This document shows, one piece after another, positions 1 through 7,606 of a DNA stretch of 35,029 nt (position 1 is its first letter; every line of letters starts with the position of its first letter). The notes under the pieces were generated by a model. That model ran no database searches. It saw nothing but the letters and a program-made list of their open reading frames with translations, and was not told the DNA's origin. A program made the position numbers and the translations under genes. The stretch comes from Gammaproteobacteria bacterium (GTDB lineage: Bacteria > Pseudomonadota > Gammaproteobacteria > Pseudomonadales > Pseudohongiellaceae): NCBI GenBank assembly GCA_028818225.1, contig JAPPOG010000041.1:1-35029 (forward strand), given 5' to 3'.

Positions 1-324
1 TGCGTTTGTCCAGCTTGTCTAGCATGGTTGGGAAATCTCTGATTGGGTAGTAAAACTCATGTTATCTATATTATTAGTGTAAATAAACAATAATTGTACA
101 AAAATTAGAGATATATACCATAAATACCCCTAAATATTGATATTTATATGTAGAATCGCTACTGCTTTTCGCCTATAGTTCCCAAACTCAAGCTGGCGGT
201 GTGGCAAAGAGTTAAACAGGCTCACGTCCCGCAACAGCAGCCCCATGAAGGCGAATGAGCGAGCACTGGCAGCGGGCAATTAATAAAAGTGGCTCTAGTG
301 CAGGGAACCGCAGGAGTAATAACT
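1..324. other. Upstream region and leader of leuA
   Basis: About 320 bases without a convincing gene. Positions 60-155 are very AT-rich and probably hold the leuA promoter, but I cannot fix a -35/-10 pair with good spacing. Positions 180-288 are more GC-rich and can fold: CCCGC at 228-232 can pair with GCGGG at 272-276, with an inner CAG/CTG pairing (235-237 with 266-268) and a small GCC/GGC hairpin (240-242 with 250-252). That would suit a structured 5' leader on an amino-acid biosynthesis gene. I do not recognise a known riboswitch or a leucine-rich leader peptide here. Confidence 0.3.
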
Positions 325-1998
325 ATGAGCAGCCGATTCGATCATACAAAATACAAAGCTTTTCCGCCCATCGAAATAAAAGATCGTACCTGGCCGGATA
401 AGGTAATTACCGAAGCTCCAACCTGGTGTAGCGTTGATCTACGTGATGGTAACCAGGCTCTCATAGAGCCTATGTCGGTCGCGCAGAAGAAAAAAATGTT
501 CGAGTTACTGGTTGAAGTTGGGTTCAAGGAAATTGAAGTAGGATTTCCAGCCGCATCACAACCTGACTTCGATTTTGTTCGTAGCCTTATAGAGGAAGAC
601 AAGGTACCCGAGGACGTCACAATCCAGGTACTGACCCAGGCAAGGCCCGAACTGATTCAACGTACTTTCGAATCTCTGCAAGGTGCGCGTCGTGCCATCC
701 TGCATTTGTATAACTCCACCTCAGTGGTACAGCGAGAAAAAGTTTTTAAAACTGACAAAGCCGGGATTGTCGATATAGCCGTAGAAGGTGCCAAAGAAGT
801 GGTGCGTTGTGCGGCACAGCAACCAGAAACCGAATGGGTATTTCAATATTCCCCTGAGAGCTTTACCGGTACTGAAGTAGATTTCGCGGTGGAAGTTTGT
901 GATGCAGTGAATGCTGTATGGCAGCCGACTGCAGAAAACCCGGTCATTATTAACTTGCCTGCCACGGTAGAAATGGCAACGCCTAATGTCTATGCCGATC
1001 AGATCGAATTATTTGGCCGTCTCATCAAGAATCGTGATTCTGTTGTCATCAGTCTACATACTCATAACGATAGAAGTTGTGCAGTAGGTGCTGCTGAATT
1101 AGCGGTCATGGCTGGTGCCCAGAGAGTAGAGGGTACTTTGCTCGGTAACGGCGAGCGCACTGGCAATATGGACATCGTGATTATGGCCATGAACCTTTAT
1201 AGCCAGGGTATCGATCCCGGGCTGGATCTGCATGATATGGATCGCATCGTCTCGGTAGTGCGGGAATGCACTCAGATCGATGTGCATCCGCGGCAGGCCT
1301 GGTCCGGTGATCTGGTATTCACCGCGTTTTCCGGTTCGCATCAGGACGCAATTAAAAAATGTTTGGATGTATATGAAGAAGGCACTCCATGGGAGATCGC
1401 CTACTTGCCAATCGACCCTCGCGATATAGGTCGAACCTATCAAGATGTAATTAGAGTAAACAGTCAGTCAGGTAAAGGTGGAGTTGCTTACGTTCTTTCC
1501 AACAAGTTTGGATTTGAATTACCGCGCTGGTTACAAATTGAATTTAGTCGGGTTGTGCAAAAATCCACTGAAGATTCCGGCGGTGAAATTCACCCCGATG
1601 AAATATGGGAACTATTCAATAATCACTACCTTAATAATGAAAAGGTTTTGAGCCTGGAAAATTTCACTATCGAGAAACAGGAAGGTCGCGAAACCTTCAA
1701 GGCCCAAATCGTTTATTTCGGTAAAGACATTGCCATCAGTGGCGAAGGTGATGGTGTCCTGGGCGCCTTTGTCGAAGGTTTAAAGAAAGCCATTAATCTC
1801 GATTTTGAGATTATGGAATACGGTGAGCATGCATTGGGGCAGGGTGCCGATGCTGAAGCAGTTACCTATATCCAGATTCGTTGCGATGGTCGTCGCTATA
1901 GCGGCGTTGCCATCAGCAAAGACATTATTGCTTCTTCCCTCAATGCCTTCATGGGGGCGGCGAGCCAGATGTTAAGCGAACAACAGGCAGCCGCCTAG
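325..1998 (+). CDS. leuA: 2-isopropylmalate synthase, long form
   Basis: Condenses acetyl-CoA with 2-ketoisovalerate, the first committed step of leucine synthesis, in the cytoplasm. The product is 557 residues, the size of the long LeuA2-type enzymes of pseudomonads rather than the roughly 520-residue enterobacterial form. The HMGL-like TIM barrel begins with the DLRDGNQ motif near residues 38-44, which carries the catalytic Arg and a metal-ligand Asp. The HTHND motif near residue 250 supplies the metal-binding histidines, and GNGERTGN follows. The C-terminal ~120 residues match the leucine-binding regulatory domain. A GTG at 289 gives a 12-residue longer frame, but the ATG at 325 has an AGGAG ribosome site about nine bases upstream and begins like the family. 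The gene stands alone, with a GC hairpin downstream. Confidence 0.95.
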   Translation: MSSRFDHTKYKAFPPIEIKDRTWPDKVITEAPTWCSVDLRDGNQALIEPMSVAQKKKMFELLVEVGFKEIEVGFPAASQPDFDFVRSLIEEDKVPEDVTIQVLTQARPELIQRTFESLQGARRAILHLYNSTSVVQREKVFKTDKAGIVDIAVEGAKEVVRCAAQQPETEWVFQYSPESFTGTEVDFAVEVCDAVNAVWQPTAENPVIINLPATVEMATPNVYADQIELFGRLIKNRDSVVISLHTHNDRSCAVGAAELAVMAGAQRVEGTLLGNGERTGNMDIVIMAMNLYSQGIDPGLDLHDMDRIVSVVRECTQIDVHPRQAWSGDLVFTAFSGSHQDAIKKCLDVYEEGTPWEIAYLPIDPRDIGRTYQDVIRVNSQSGKGGVAYVLSNKFGFELPRWLQIEFSRVVQKSTEDSGGEIHPDEIWELFNNHYLNNEKVLSLENFTIEKQEGRETFKAQIVYFGKDIAISGEGDGVLGAFVEGLKKAINLDFEIMEYGEHALGQGADAEAVTYIQIRCDGRRYSGVAISKDIIASSLNAFMGAASQMLSEQQAAA

Positions 1999-2130
1999 GC
2001 GGATTGCCTAACGAAAGCAGATCAAGCAGCACGCTGGGTTATTTGGTTTGGTTGCTCAAAAGGTAACTTCGATAAGGATCGGCCTGATACTCAGTTAGCT
2101 GCCTGCGTTCCACACTGCTCTCAAAATAGG

Positions 2131-2170
2131 GCCCCCAATCGGGGGGCTATCTGCACATTTTCACTCCTTT
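2131..2170 (+). terminator. Possible leuA terminator
   Basis: GCCCCC at 2131-2136 pairs with GGGGGC at 2142-2147 around a short loop. T-rich sequence follows only after about ten bases (2157-2170, interrupted by CACTCC). The stem is strong but the T-run is displaced, so this is a moderate candidate for a rho-independent terminator of leuA. Confidence 0.45.
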
Positions 2171-2244
2171 TTTCCATGCCTTCCTGTCTACCCAAATACA
2201 GGAATCACGGGCGTTTTTGGGCATTATCACTATTTATGCTAATC

Positions 2245-2267
2245 TAAATGAGAATGATTTGCATTTA
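2245..2267. promoter_or_regulatory. Fur box
   Basis: The 23-base element begins TAAATGAGAATGA and ends TTTGCATTTA. It is a nearly perfect inverted repeat (outer TAAATG/CATTTA arms) and agrees closely with the classical 19-bp Fur consensus GATAATGATAATCATTATC. It lies about 95 bases upstream of the porin gene and covers the likely -35 region of its promoter, as expected for iron-dependent repression. The match is seen directly; binding is inferred. Confidence 0.8.
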
Positions 2268-2285
2268 GGTATAAACTGCTATATT
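2258..2285 (+). promoter_or_regulatory. Probable promoter of the porin/FMN/PepSY cassette
   Basis: A TATATT hexamer at 2280-2285 is preceded, 16 bases upstream, by a weak -35-like TTTGCA at 2258-2263 inside the Fur box. An alternative -10 (TATAAA, 2270-2275) also sits at the edge of the Fur box. Either placement would let Fur occlude RNA polymerase. Confidence 0.4.
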
Positions 2286-2362
2286 CTCCCACCCCTACCT
2301 TGGTATTCATGCGCCAATTGGTGCTGTTTGTAGAAGAATTGTGTTGGAGAAAGTAGTAGAAG

Positions 2363-3706
2363 ATGTGTAGTAAGAAGTTCCTCACCTTGTTGGTCGGTGC
2401 ATTGAGTTTTAGCCTGGCAAGTGGTTCCTCTGGTCAGGATGACGAGCCGTCTTTAGAAGAGCTCTGGGAAATAGTCCAGAGCCAGCAGGAAGAATTGGAT
2501 CGTTTACGAGCCGAGCTCGACTCAACCCGAGATCAAACCCAGACTGTTGAAATTCAAGCACTAGAGAACAGTGAACGCATCGAAGCAGTGGGTGAGGTTC
2601 TCGACTCTCCCCAATCGCGCAGCAGCTCTTGGGCAGATCGAACTACCATAGGTGCCTACGGAGAAGTTCTCTATAACGATCAAACATCAAGCGCTTCAAC
2701 CAGGGAATTAGACGTTCAGCGATTTGTTATTTTTCTTAATCATGAATTCAACGAATCTCTTCGCTTTGTTTCTGAATTGGAAGTTGAACATTCTTTTATT
2801 AATGATGATGCGCGGTCGCCTGGTGCATTAGAGCTGGAGCAGGCTTACCTGGAATGGGATTACGCGAGAAATCATAGGGTATTGGCAGGAATGCATCTGG
2901 TACCGATCGGTATCTTGAATGAAACTCATGAACCTAACACATTTTATGGTGTAGAAAGGAATCGAATTGAATCGCGCATAATTCCTACTACTTACCGGGT
3001 TAATGGGATTAAATTTGCTGGCCAGCTTGGCAATGGTTTTAGCTATGATTTAGGTATACATGAGGGTCTGTTTTTCGAATCTGGTAACGGCGGCGAATTA
3101 GCGATTAGGGATTCTCGTCAAAGTGGTGCGCGCGCAGAAATGGATGCTCTCGGTTACACCGGTCGACTGCGCTATACCGGTATACCAGGATTGGAACTTG
3201 GCGTAACCCTGCATTATCAATCTGATATGACTCAGGACGGCAGTATTCGCGGCAATATAGGGCGGGATGGTGTATTCGACATATTCGGAAATGCAGTAGA
3301 TGGATTAGATGGGCTGCTTACGGAAGCTCATATCGCTTACCAGAATGGGCCCTGGGGTATACGCGCTTTGTGGGCGGAGTGGGATATCGATAGTTCGATC
3401 GAAACCGTGGCTAATAATGACCTGAGCAATAATGGCATGGGTCGTGATCGCCAGTATGGTTATTACATAGAACCTTCTTATCGTTTAAGTCCCCGCTTCG
3501 GCGCCTTTGTACGGCATGAGCGCACGAATGAGTGGGCAGGAAGCAACTTTGGGTTTGCTAATGATACTGCCACGAGTCGCATATTGGCTGGATTTAACTG
3601 GTGGTTGACTGACAATGCTGTAGTAAAACTTGATTACCAGTTCGAAGACGATGATAAAGATCGCGATTTGGATGGATTTAATCTGGGAGTAGGATGGCAG
3701 TTTTAA
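2363..3706 (+). CDS. Outer-membrane porin, OprO/OprP-like
   Basis: Predicted outer-membrane beta-barrel of 447 residues. It has an N-terminal signal peptide ending near residues 22-24, then a short acidic/glutamine-rich segment (about residues 30-75) predicted to form a coiled coil, a layout shared with trimeric porins such as OprO/OprP. The rest has the alternating polar/aromatic pattern of a barrel, and the chain ends in WQF with a terminal Phe, the usual signal for the BAM complex. A GGAG lies about 12 bases before the ATG. It is first in a three-gene run under a Fur box, so iron limitation probably induces it. The permeating substrate cannot be told from sequence: iron chelates and anions are both possible. 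There is no TonB box or plug domain, so it is not a TonB-dependent receptor. Confidence 0.75.
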   Translation: MCSKKFLTLLVGALSFSLASGSSGQDDEPSLEELWEIVQSQQEELDRLRAELDSTRDQTQTVEIQALENSERIEAVGEVLDSPQSRSSSWADRTTIGAYGEVLYNDQTSSASTRELDVQRFVIFLNHEFNESLRFVSELEVEHSFINDDARSPGALELEQAYLEWDYARNHRVLAGMHLVPIGILNETHEPNTFYGVERNRIESRIIPTTYRVNGIKFAGQLGNGFSYDLGIHEGLFFESGNGGELAIRDSRQSGARAEMDALGYTGRLRYTGIPGLELGVTLHYQSDMTQDGSIRGNIGRDGVFDIFGNAVDGLDGLLTEAHIAYQNGPWGIRALWAEWDIDSSIETVANNDLSNNGMGRDRQYGYYIEPSYRLSPRFGAFVRHERTNEWAGSNFGFANDTATSRILAGFNWWLTDNAVVKLDYQFEDDDKDRDLDGFNLGVGWQF

Positions 3707-3720
3707 ATCTGCATGAAGTT

Positions 3721-4242
3721 ATGAAAACTAACCTAATAAAACAAAGCCTCTTGATCCTATTGTTAAGCAGCCTTTCGATTGCTTATGCCAGTGATGATCA
3801 CATCGCGCCAGAAGATTTTCTTGCACGGGTTTTTAAGGGCGATTTGCCCTCCAGCAGCACTGTCTGGCTTACTGGAGAGACCAAGAATATTGCACAATCG
3901 ATACTGGGTCATCCACCCGACTATCTACGCTTGCGCTATTGGGGAGATAGTGAGCGTTCGGCATGGATTGTCGATGAGATTGGTAAAACTGAACCTATTA
4001 CAATTGGAATCGTTGTCACTAAAAACGAAATTGAAGAAATAAAGGTATTGGCGTTTCGCGAATCCCGTGGTTGGGAAATCAAGTATGATTTCTTTACCAG
4101 TCAATTCAATGGCGCAAACCTGCGCGCGAAACAACAACTCGATCGCCATATTGATGGTATTAGTGGAGCCACATTGTCAGTCAAAGCCATGACCAATGTT
4201 TCCCGTCTGGTGCTTTATTTGGCAGAATCCGTCTCCACTTGA
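3721..4242 (+). CDS. Periplasmic FMN-binding domain protein
   Basis: A 173-residue exported protein with a signal peptide ending near the Ala-Tyr-Ala-Ser at 21-24. The C-terminal part has the FMN_bind signature: DGISGAT at residues 145-151 matches the Dxx(S/T)GAT motif whose Thr (T151) receives FMN as a covalent phosphoester from the transferase ApbE. Such domains shuttle electrons outside the cytoplasm in NQR/RNF-type complexes and in ferric or other reductases. An ATG at 3694 overlaps the porin end, but the ATG at 3721 starts a clean signal peptide and is preferred. The gene lies 14 bases after the porin stop and 39 before the PepSY gene, so all three are probably one Fur-controlled transcript. 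Electron transfer is inferred from the domain; the substrate is unknown. Confidence 0.7.
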   Translation: MKTNLIKQSLLILLLSSLSIAYASDDHIAPEDFLARVFKGDLPSSSTVWLTGETKNIAQSILGHPPDYLRLRYWGDSERSAWIVDEIGKTEPITIGIVVTKNEIEEIKVLAFRESRGWEIKYDFFTSQFNGANLRAKQQLDRHIDGISGATLSVKAMTNVSRLVLYLAESVST

Positions 4243-4281
4243 GGGGCTGCCGTCCATACTAATCATTGATATTCGGTTTGA

Positions 4282-5046
4282 ATGAAAAATTCGAATAACG
4301 AAGTAACTAAACCTGGCATTAAGCTCCGCTCACTTCTCAATCTCCATCGTCGTATGGGGATAATCAGTGCTTTTTTCGTTATCGTATTGTCCGTGACTGG
4401 ATTGATTCTTCACTACAGTCCGAATCTGAACCTGGATACACAGTTCATTCGTTCAAATTTATTGCTCAACTGGTACAACATTGAGGCACCTTTGGTTTCT
4501 GCAAACTATGCGGTAGGTAATAACACGGCTACTCACCTTGCAGACGCGTTGTATTTTAATGAGCGGCGCATTCCAGGAAGTTTCTCCGAGTTAGTCGGTC
4601 TGGTGGTTACTAATTTCGGATTTGCTCTCGCTACCAGTAACCAGATCTTATTGTTGACTGCGGAGGGTGAGCTTGTGGAGATACTTGGCAGTCTCGTTGG
4701 CATCCCTTCGGGGATGCAACAAATTGGTACAGATGTGAACGGTGAGGTATATCTGCAGCGACCAGGTGAGCTGGTAAGAATCGATCTCAATACGCTGGAT
4801 ACTTTTCCTGCCAGCGCTGAAGTTGCAGTTAGCTGGAGTAATCTCTCACCATTGAATTCTTCGCGTAGTGAATTATTGCAGTTTGATTACCGGGCATCAT
4901 TGGTAAGCTGGGAACGAATACTTCTGGATATTCACAGTGGGCGAATTTTAGGGTCTCTTGGAGTTATTGTGGTAGATGTAATGGCCATTCTCTTTTTGTT
5001 AATGGCAATTACTGGAATCTGGATCTGGTCTCGCCGTCTCCCTTAG
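4282..5046 (+). CDS. PepSY-associated membrane protein
   Basis: A 254-residue membrane protein with one N-terminal helix (about residues 27-45, preceded by the LHRRMG motif) and one C-terminal helix (about 226-248, ending GIWIWSRR). This is the architecture of short PepSY_TM-like proteins, in which LHRxxG followed by a hydrophobic helix and TGLxLxH is typical. The central ~180 residues should lie in the periplasm. Members often accompany siderophore receptors or FMN_bind proteins and are thought to pass electrons across the inner membrane, possibly by haem held by the conserved histidines (H22 and H44 here). With the preceding porin and flavoprotein it suggests an iron-acquisition or ferric-reduction set. 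No strong ribosome site precedes the ATG. The function is inferred from family context. Confidence 0.65.
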   Translation: MKNSNNEVTKPGIKLRSLLNLHRRMGIISAFFVIVLSVTGLILHYSPNLNLDTQFIRSNLLLNWYNIEAPLVSANYAVGNNTATHLADALYFNERRIPGSFSELVGLVVTNFGFALATSNQILLLTAEGELVEILGSLVGIPSGMQQIGTDVNGEVYLQRPGELVRIDLNTLDTFPASAEVAVSWSNLSPLNSSRSELLQFDYRASLVSWERILLDIHSGRILGSLGVIVVDVMAILFLLMAITGIWIWSRRLP

Positions 5047-5233
5047 GTCCAGGTAGGCTCTAGATGCCTGATCGTGCATCGGACCCCTTCATATACATAT
5101 ATTCTCCAAGTCCAAACTTTCTCTGGTTTTCTTGCGACTAAGTATTCAAAACCAGTATTCTGCCGTTTATCAGATACTTACTCGACCGATATACTCAGGA
5201 AAGAAGTCCAATAAACCGCAGAACAGGGTAATC

Positions 5234-5815
5234 ATGAGCCTCATCGATGAAGACGAAGCGTTAATTGCTGCAGCTCTCAATGGGTCGGCTTATGCCTGGG
5301 AAAAGCTGGTAAAACGCTATGAAGGCAAGATCTATAACCATGGATTGCGTCTGATGGGGGATAGTTCTGACGCCATGGATTTAATGCAGGAAGTATTTCT
5401 TGGCGTGTATCGTAATCTTCACCGTTTTCGAGGAGATGCAAAGTTCAGTAGCTGGATCTTTCGAATAGCGCACAACAAGGCAGTAGATCTAAAGCGGCGC
5501 AAGCGCCTGTTGTCGTCCCAGACTCGTGTAAGCGAGCAAGAAGAAACGGATATCTTTGCATCTATTCCCGGAGAATCGAACCTGGAGCCTGAAAAAACTG
5601 TCGGTAAGCAACAACAGAATAGGGCAATCATAGCCATGTTAGGGAATCTGCCTATTGAGCAAAGATTAATTGTCGAGCTGAAGGTATTTCAAGCACAAAC
5701 CTTTGAAGAGATTGCTGATATGCAAGACATTTCAGTGAATACAGCGAAGACTCGCTTTTACACCGCACTTAAGAAATTGAAAGTCGTTTCGGAGGAAACT
5801 CATGTCCTGTCCTAA
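5234..5815 (+). CDS. ECF-type RNA polymerase sigma factor
   Basis: A 193-residue sigma-70 family member of the extracytoplasmic-function group. Region 2 covers roughly residues 12-85, including the DLMQEVFLGVYRNL core-binding segment, the FRGDAKFSSWIFRIAHNKA -10 recognition segment and a basic KRRKR stretch. Region 4 (about 130-185) contains EQRLIVELK followed by the EEIADMQDISVNTAKTR helix-turn-helix that reads the -35. Region 3 is absent, as in ECF factors. A TTG at 5132 opens a longer frame, but the ATG at 5234 starts exactly at the family's N-terminus. The end overlaps the anti-sigma gene by 14 bases, so the two are translationally coupled. Target promoters and stimulus are unknown; no ECF-like GGAAC promoter was found upstream. 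Confidence 0.9.
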   Translation: MSLIDEDEALIAAALNGSAYAWEKLVKRYEGKIYNHGLRLMGDSSDAMDLMQEVFLGVYRNLHRFRGDAKFSSWIFRIAHNKAVDLKRRKRLLSSQTRVSEQEETDIFASIPGESNLEPEKTVGKQQQNRAIIAMLGNLPIEQRLIVELKVFQAQTFEEIADMQDISVNTAKTRFYTALKKLKVVSEETHVLS

Positions 5816-6482
5816 AACCGAGTATTTAATTCAGGAATACTTTGCAGATGACCTGACACCTTTGGCCAGAGAAAAAATGGAAAGTCATCTGCATTCCTGT
5901 GAGCACTGCACTCGCGAGCTCGAAACTCTGTTAGTAGCCCAGAGCAACTTAAATCAATGGCAAGACCAACGGGTACCCCACTGGGACAGAGGTTTGGAAT
6001 TATTCCGACGTGAACATCGCGTGCCAAATACTGGGAATAGTTTTTGGAATAAACTGCAGTGGCTACCAACCGCCGCTTCCTTGGCCATGCTCGCCATACT
6101 GCTTCTGAATGTGAATATAGTTGCCAGCGATGAAGGCTTCTCAATCTCATTTGGTGGGGGTAATTCTGATGCCGCCTACCTGGATTCCCGTCTGATAACA
6201 CTCGAGCAAGATCAGCAAGCGGCTATGGATGCTTTAGTTCAGCGAGTGGAAGATCGACAGGACACAAACAATATTGAGTTACTGCAAGCGGTGATGGATC
6301 AAACTCAGCAAACCACGGCTGAAAATCTGGATCGCATTTATGCCTTTTTTGAGCAACAACGGTTACAAGATTTAGAAGATATGCGCGTTGGTTACCAGGA
6401 GTTGGTTGATAGTGATTACGCAACCATTCGCTCACTGCAGCAAATCGCTCAATTCGTTAGTTATCAGGGTGATGTTCGATAG
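5802..6482 (+). CDS. Zinc-binding transmembrane anti-sigma factor
   Basis: A 226-residue protein starting inside the sigma gene behind a GGAGG ribosome site (5791-5795). The N-terminus is a zf-HC2/ZAS domain: H29-x3-C33-x2-C36 is the zinc motif that holds the cognate ECF sigma factor. A membrane helix spans about residues 88-108, followed by roughly 115 residues outside the cytoplasm that are rich in Gln and Glu and likely coiled-coil. Expected role: sequester the sigma factor at the inner membrane until an envelope signal releases it. The periplasmic part resembles no sensor domain I know. The next gene, eight bases downstream, encodes a secreted coiled-coil protein, a possible partner. Confidence 0.85.
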   Translation: MSCPKTEYLIQEYFADDLTPLAREKMESHLHSCEHCTRELETLLVAQSNLNQWQDQRVPHWDRGLELFRREHRVPNTGNSFWNKLQWLPTAASLAMLAILLLNVNIVASDEGFSISFGGGNSDAAYLDSRLITLEQDQQAAMDALVQRVEDRQDTNNIELLQAVMDQTQQTTAENLDRIYAFFEQQRLQDLEDMRVGYQELVDSDYATIRSLQQIAQFVSYQGDVR

Positions 6483-6490
6483 GGCGAGAA

Positions 6491-7540
6491 ATGAAAAGAT
6501 TCGCATTAATATATAGTCTTGTGTTCACTGGCTTCTCAGTCAGTATGCAATCACGCGCACAAGATTTCGACTTACAGGAATTGCAAGGGAACATCGAAAT
6601 ATTTAGTGGCGTACTCGAAGATGCTCTGGATTTAAATCAGAGTAGCGGCTTGTTCGGTATGAGTCTTGGTGGAGTTGATACCACTTATTTGTATGGTCAA
6701 GGTGTGCTGGTGGAGTTAAGAACACCATTAGCTAATCAAAGAAACCGCCTGAGCCTGGCATCCCTGAATTCAGCGCTTGGACAAATTTCTGCGGGAGCTC
6801 TGGATGTTCCGGCGGGTGGAAATCCTTTTGAAAGAATGGTGCGCAGAGCAAGCCCCCCCGATGTGCTGCCAGCAGAGACAGCAAACAGTGAAAATGCTAG
6901 TTCGTTCTATGAGTCGATGATGGAACGGATCGCTAAAATTGATTACTCGCTAATTGTCAGTAATTCCATTCAGCAGGCATCGGATTCCGCTCGTTCCTTG
7001 CGCGTACTGGGTAATGTCGATGAATCTGCCTATGAAGAGCTGCGAACTGAACTGGACGCAATGCGGGCGCGTTCACAGGAATATATTGAGCAACTGGGTC
7101 AGCTAGAGGAAGAAATTAGAGCCGCTGAGAATTCCGAACAAGCTGGCGATTCTGTCTTGGAAAACAGTGTCAGTTCGCGACTAGATGAGTTAGTAGCAAG
7201 ACTCGAGCCCTTGAGAGAGCAAGCTATGGCCAAGGCAGCAGAGCTTAAAGAGCAAACCGAACTCGCTGAGCAGCGCTATGTTGAGCGTTGGCATGAAGAC
7301 GTCAGGGAGTTTGAGCAAAATATGTATGCGGCGCTGTGTAGTTACGGGTCGACCTTAAGAGTGCTTCCAGATGATGAAAGCATTTCCTTAATACTGAAAG
7401 GGCTTGGTGATGATGAAGCTAATGACAGTCGTCGGCCTGATAAAGTACATGTCTTAAATAAAAGCGATGTTCTGCAATGCCAAAGTGGTGAAATTGACAT
7501 TACTGAATTGCGCAATCGCTCAGCTCAATACAGCTATTAA
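6491..7540 (+). CDS. Secreted coiled-coil protein of unknown function
   Basis: I do not recognise this family. The 349-residue product has a signal peptide with likely cleavage after Ser-Arg-Ala at residue 23, a mixed middle part, and a long Glu/Gln/Ala-rich heptad region (about residues 178-270) predicted to be a coiled coil. The C-terminal ~75 residues contain two cysteines (in AALCSYG and VLQCQSG) that could form a disulfide in the periplasm. It starts eight bases after the anti-sigma gene with a GGGCGAGAA ribosome region, so the three genes form one operon. The shared coiled-coil character with the periplasmic part of the anti-sigma factor makes a sensory or regulatory partnership a reasonable but untested inference. 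Confidence 0.6.
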   Translation: MKRFALIYSLVFTGFSVSMQSRAQDFDLQELQGNIEIFSGVLEDALDLNQSSGLFGMSLGGVDTTYLYGQGVLVELRTPLANQRNRLSLASLNSALGQISAGALDVPAGGNPFERMVRRASPPDVLPAETANSENASSFYESMMERIAKIDYSLIVSNSIQQASDSARSLRVLGNVDESAYEELRTELDAMRARSQEYIEQLGQLEEEIRAAENSEQAGDSVLENSVSSRLDELVARLEPLREQAMAKAAELKEQTELAEQRYVERWHEDVREFEQNMYAALCSYGSTLRVLPDDESISLILKGLGDDEANDSRRPDKVHVLNKSDVLQCQSGEIDITELRNRSAQYSY

Positions 7541-7547
7541 TATCTGC

Positions 7548-7576
7548 AAAAAAACGCCGGCAAAGAACTTGCCGGC
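7548..7576 (-). terminator. Rho-independent terminator of the YPNG-repeat gene
   Basis: An 8-bp stem, GCCGGCAA (7556-7563) with TTGCCGGC (7569-7576), encloses a five-base loop. On the minus strand it is followed by a run of seven T (7548-7554). Its orientation fits the minus-strand gene ending at 7607. The hairpin could also slow read-through from the plus-strand sigma operon, but no T-run follows on that side. Confidence 0.85.
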
Positions 7577-7606
7577 TTCAAGCCATCGAAAAATAGTCGA
7601 CTGAAT

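Noticed and set aside
1..26. Possible start of a minus-strand gene at the left edge (ATG, then LDKLDKR)
   Set aside because: Only eight codons are in the window and there is no ribosome site; it cannot be supported.
245..283. Short frame (12 codons) before leuA as a leader peptide
   Set aside because: It contains a single leucine codon and no ribosome site, so it does not resemble a leucine attenuator peptide.
1099..1443. Long antisense frames inside leuA and other housekeeping genes
   Set aside because: They lie opposite well-identified genes and show no family features; they are by-products of codon usage.
5047..5088. GGTCC/GGACC and GATGC/GCATC pairings after the PepSY gene as a terminator
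   Set aside because: A 12-base bulge and no T-run make it a poor terminator.
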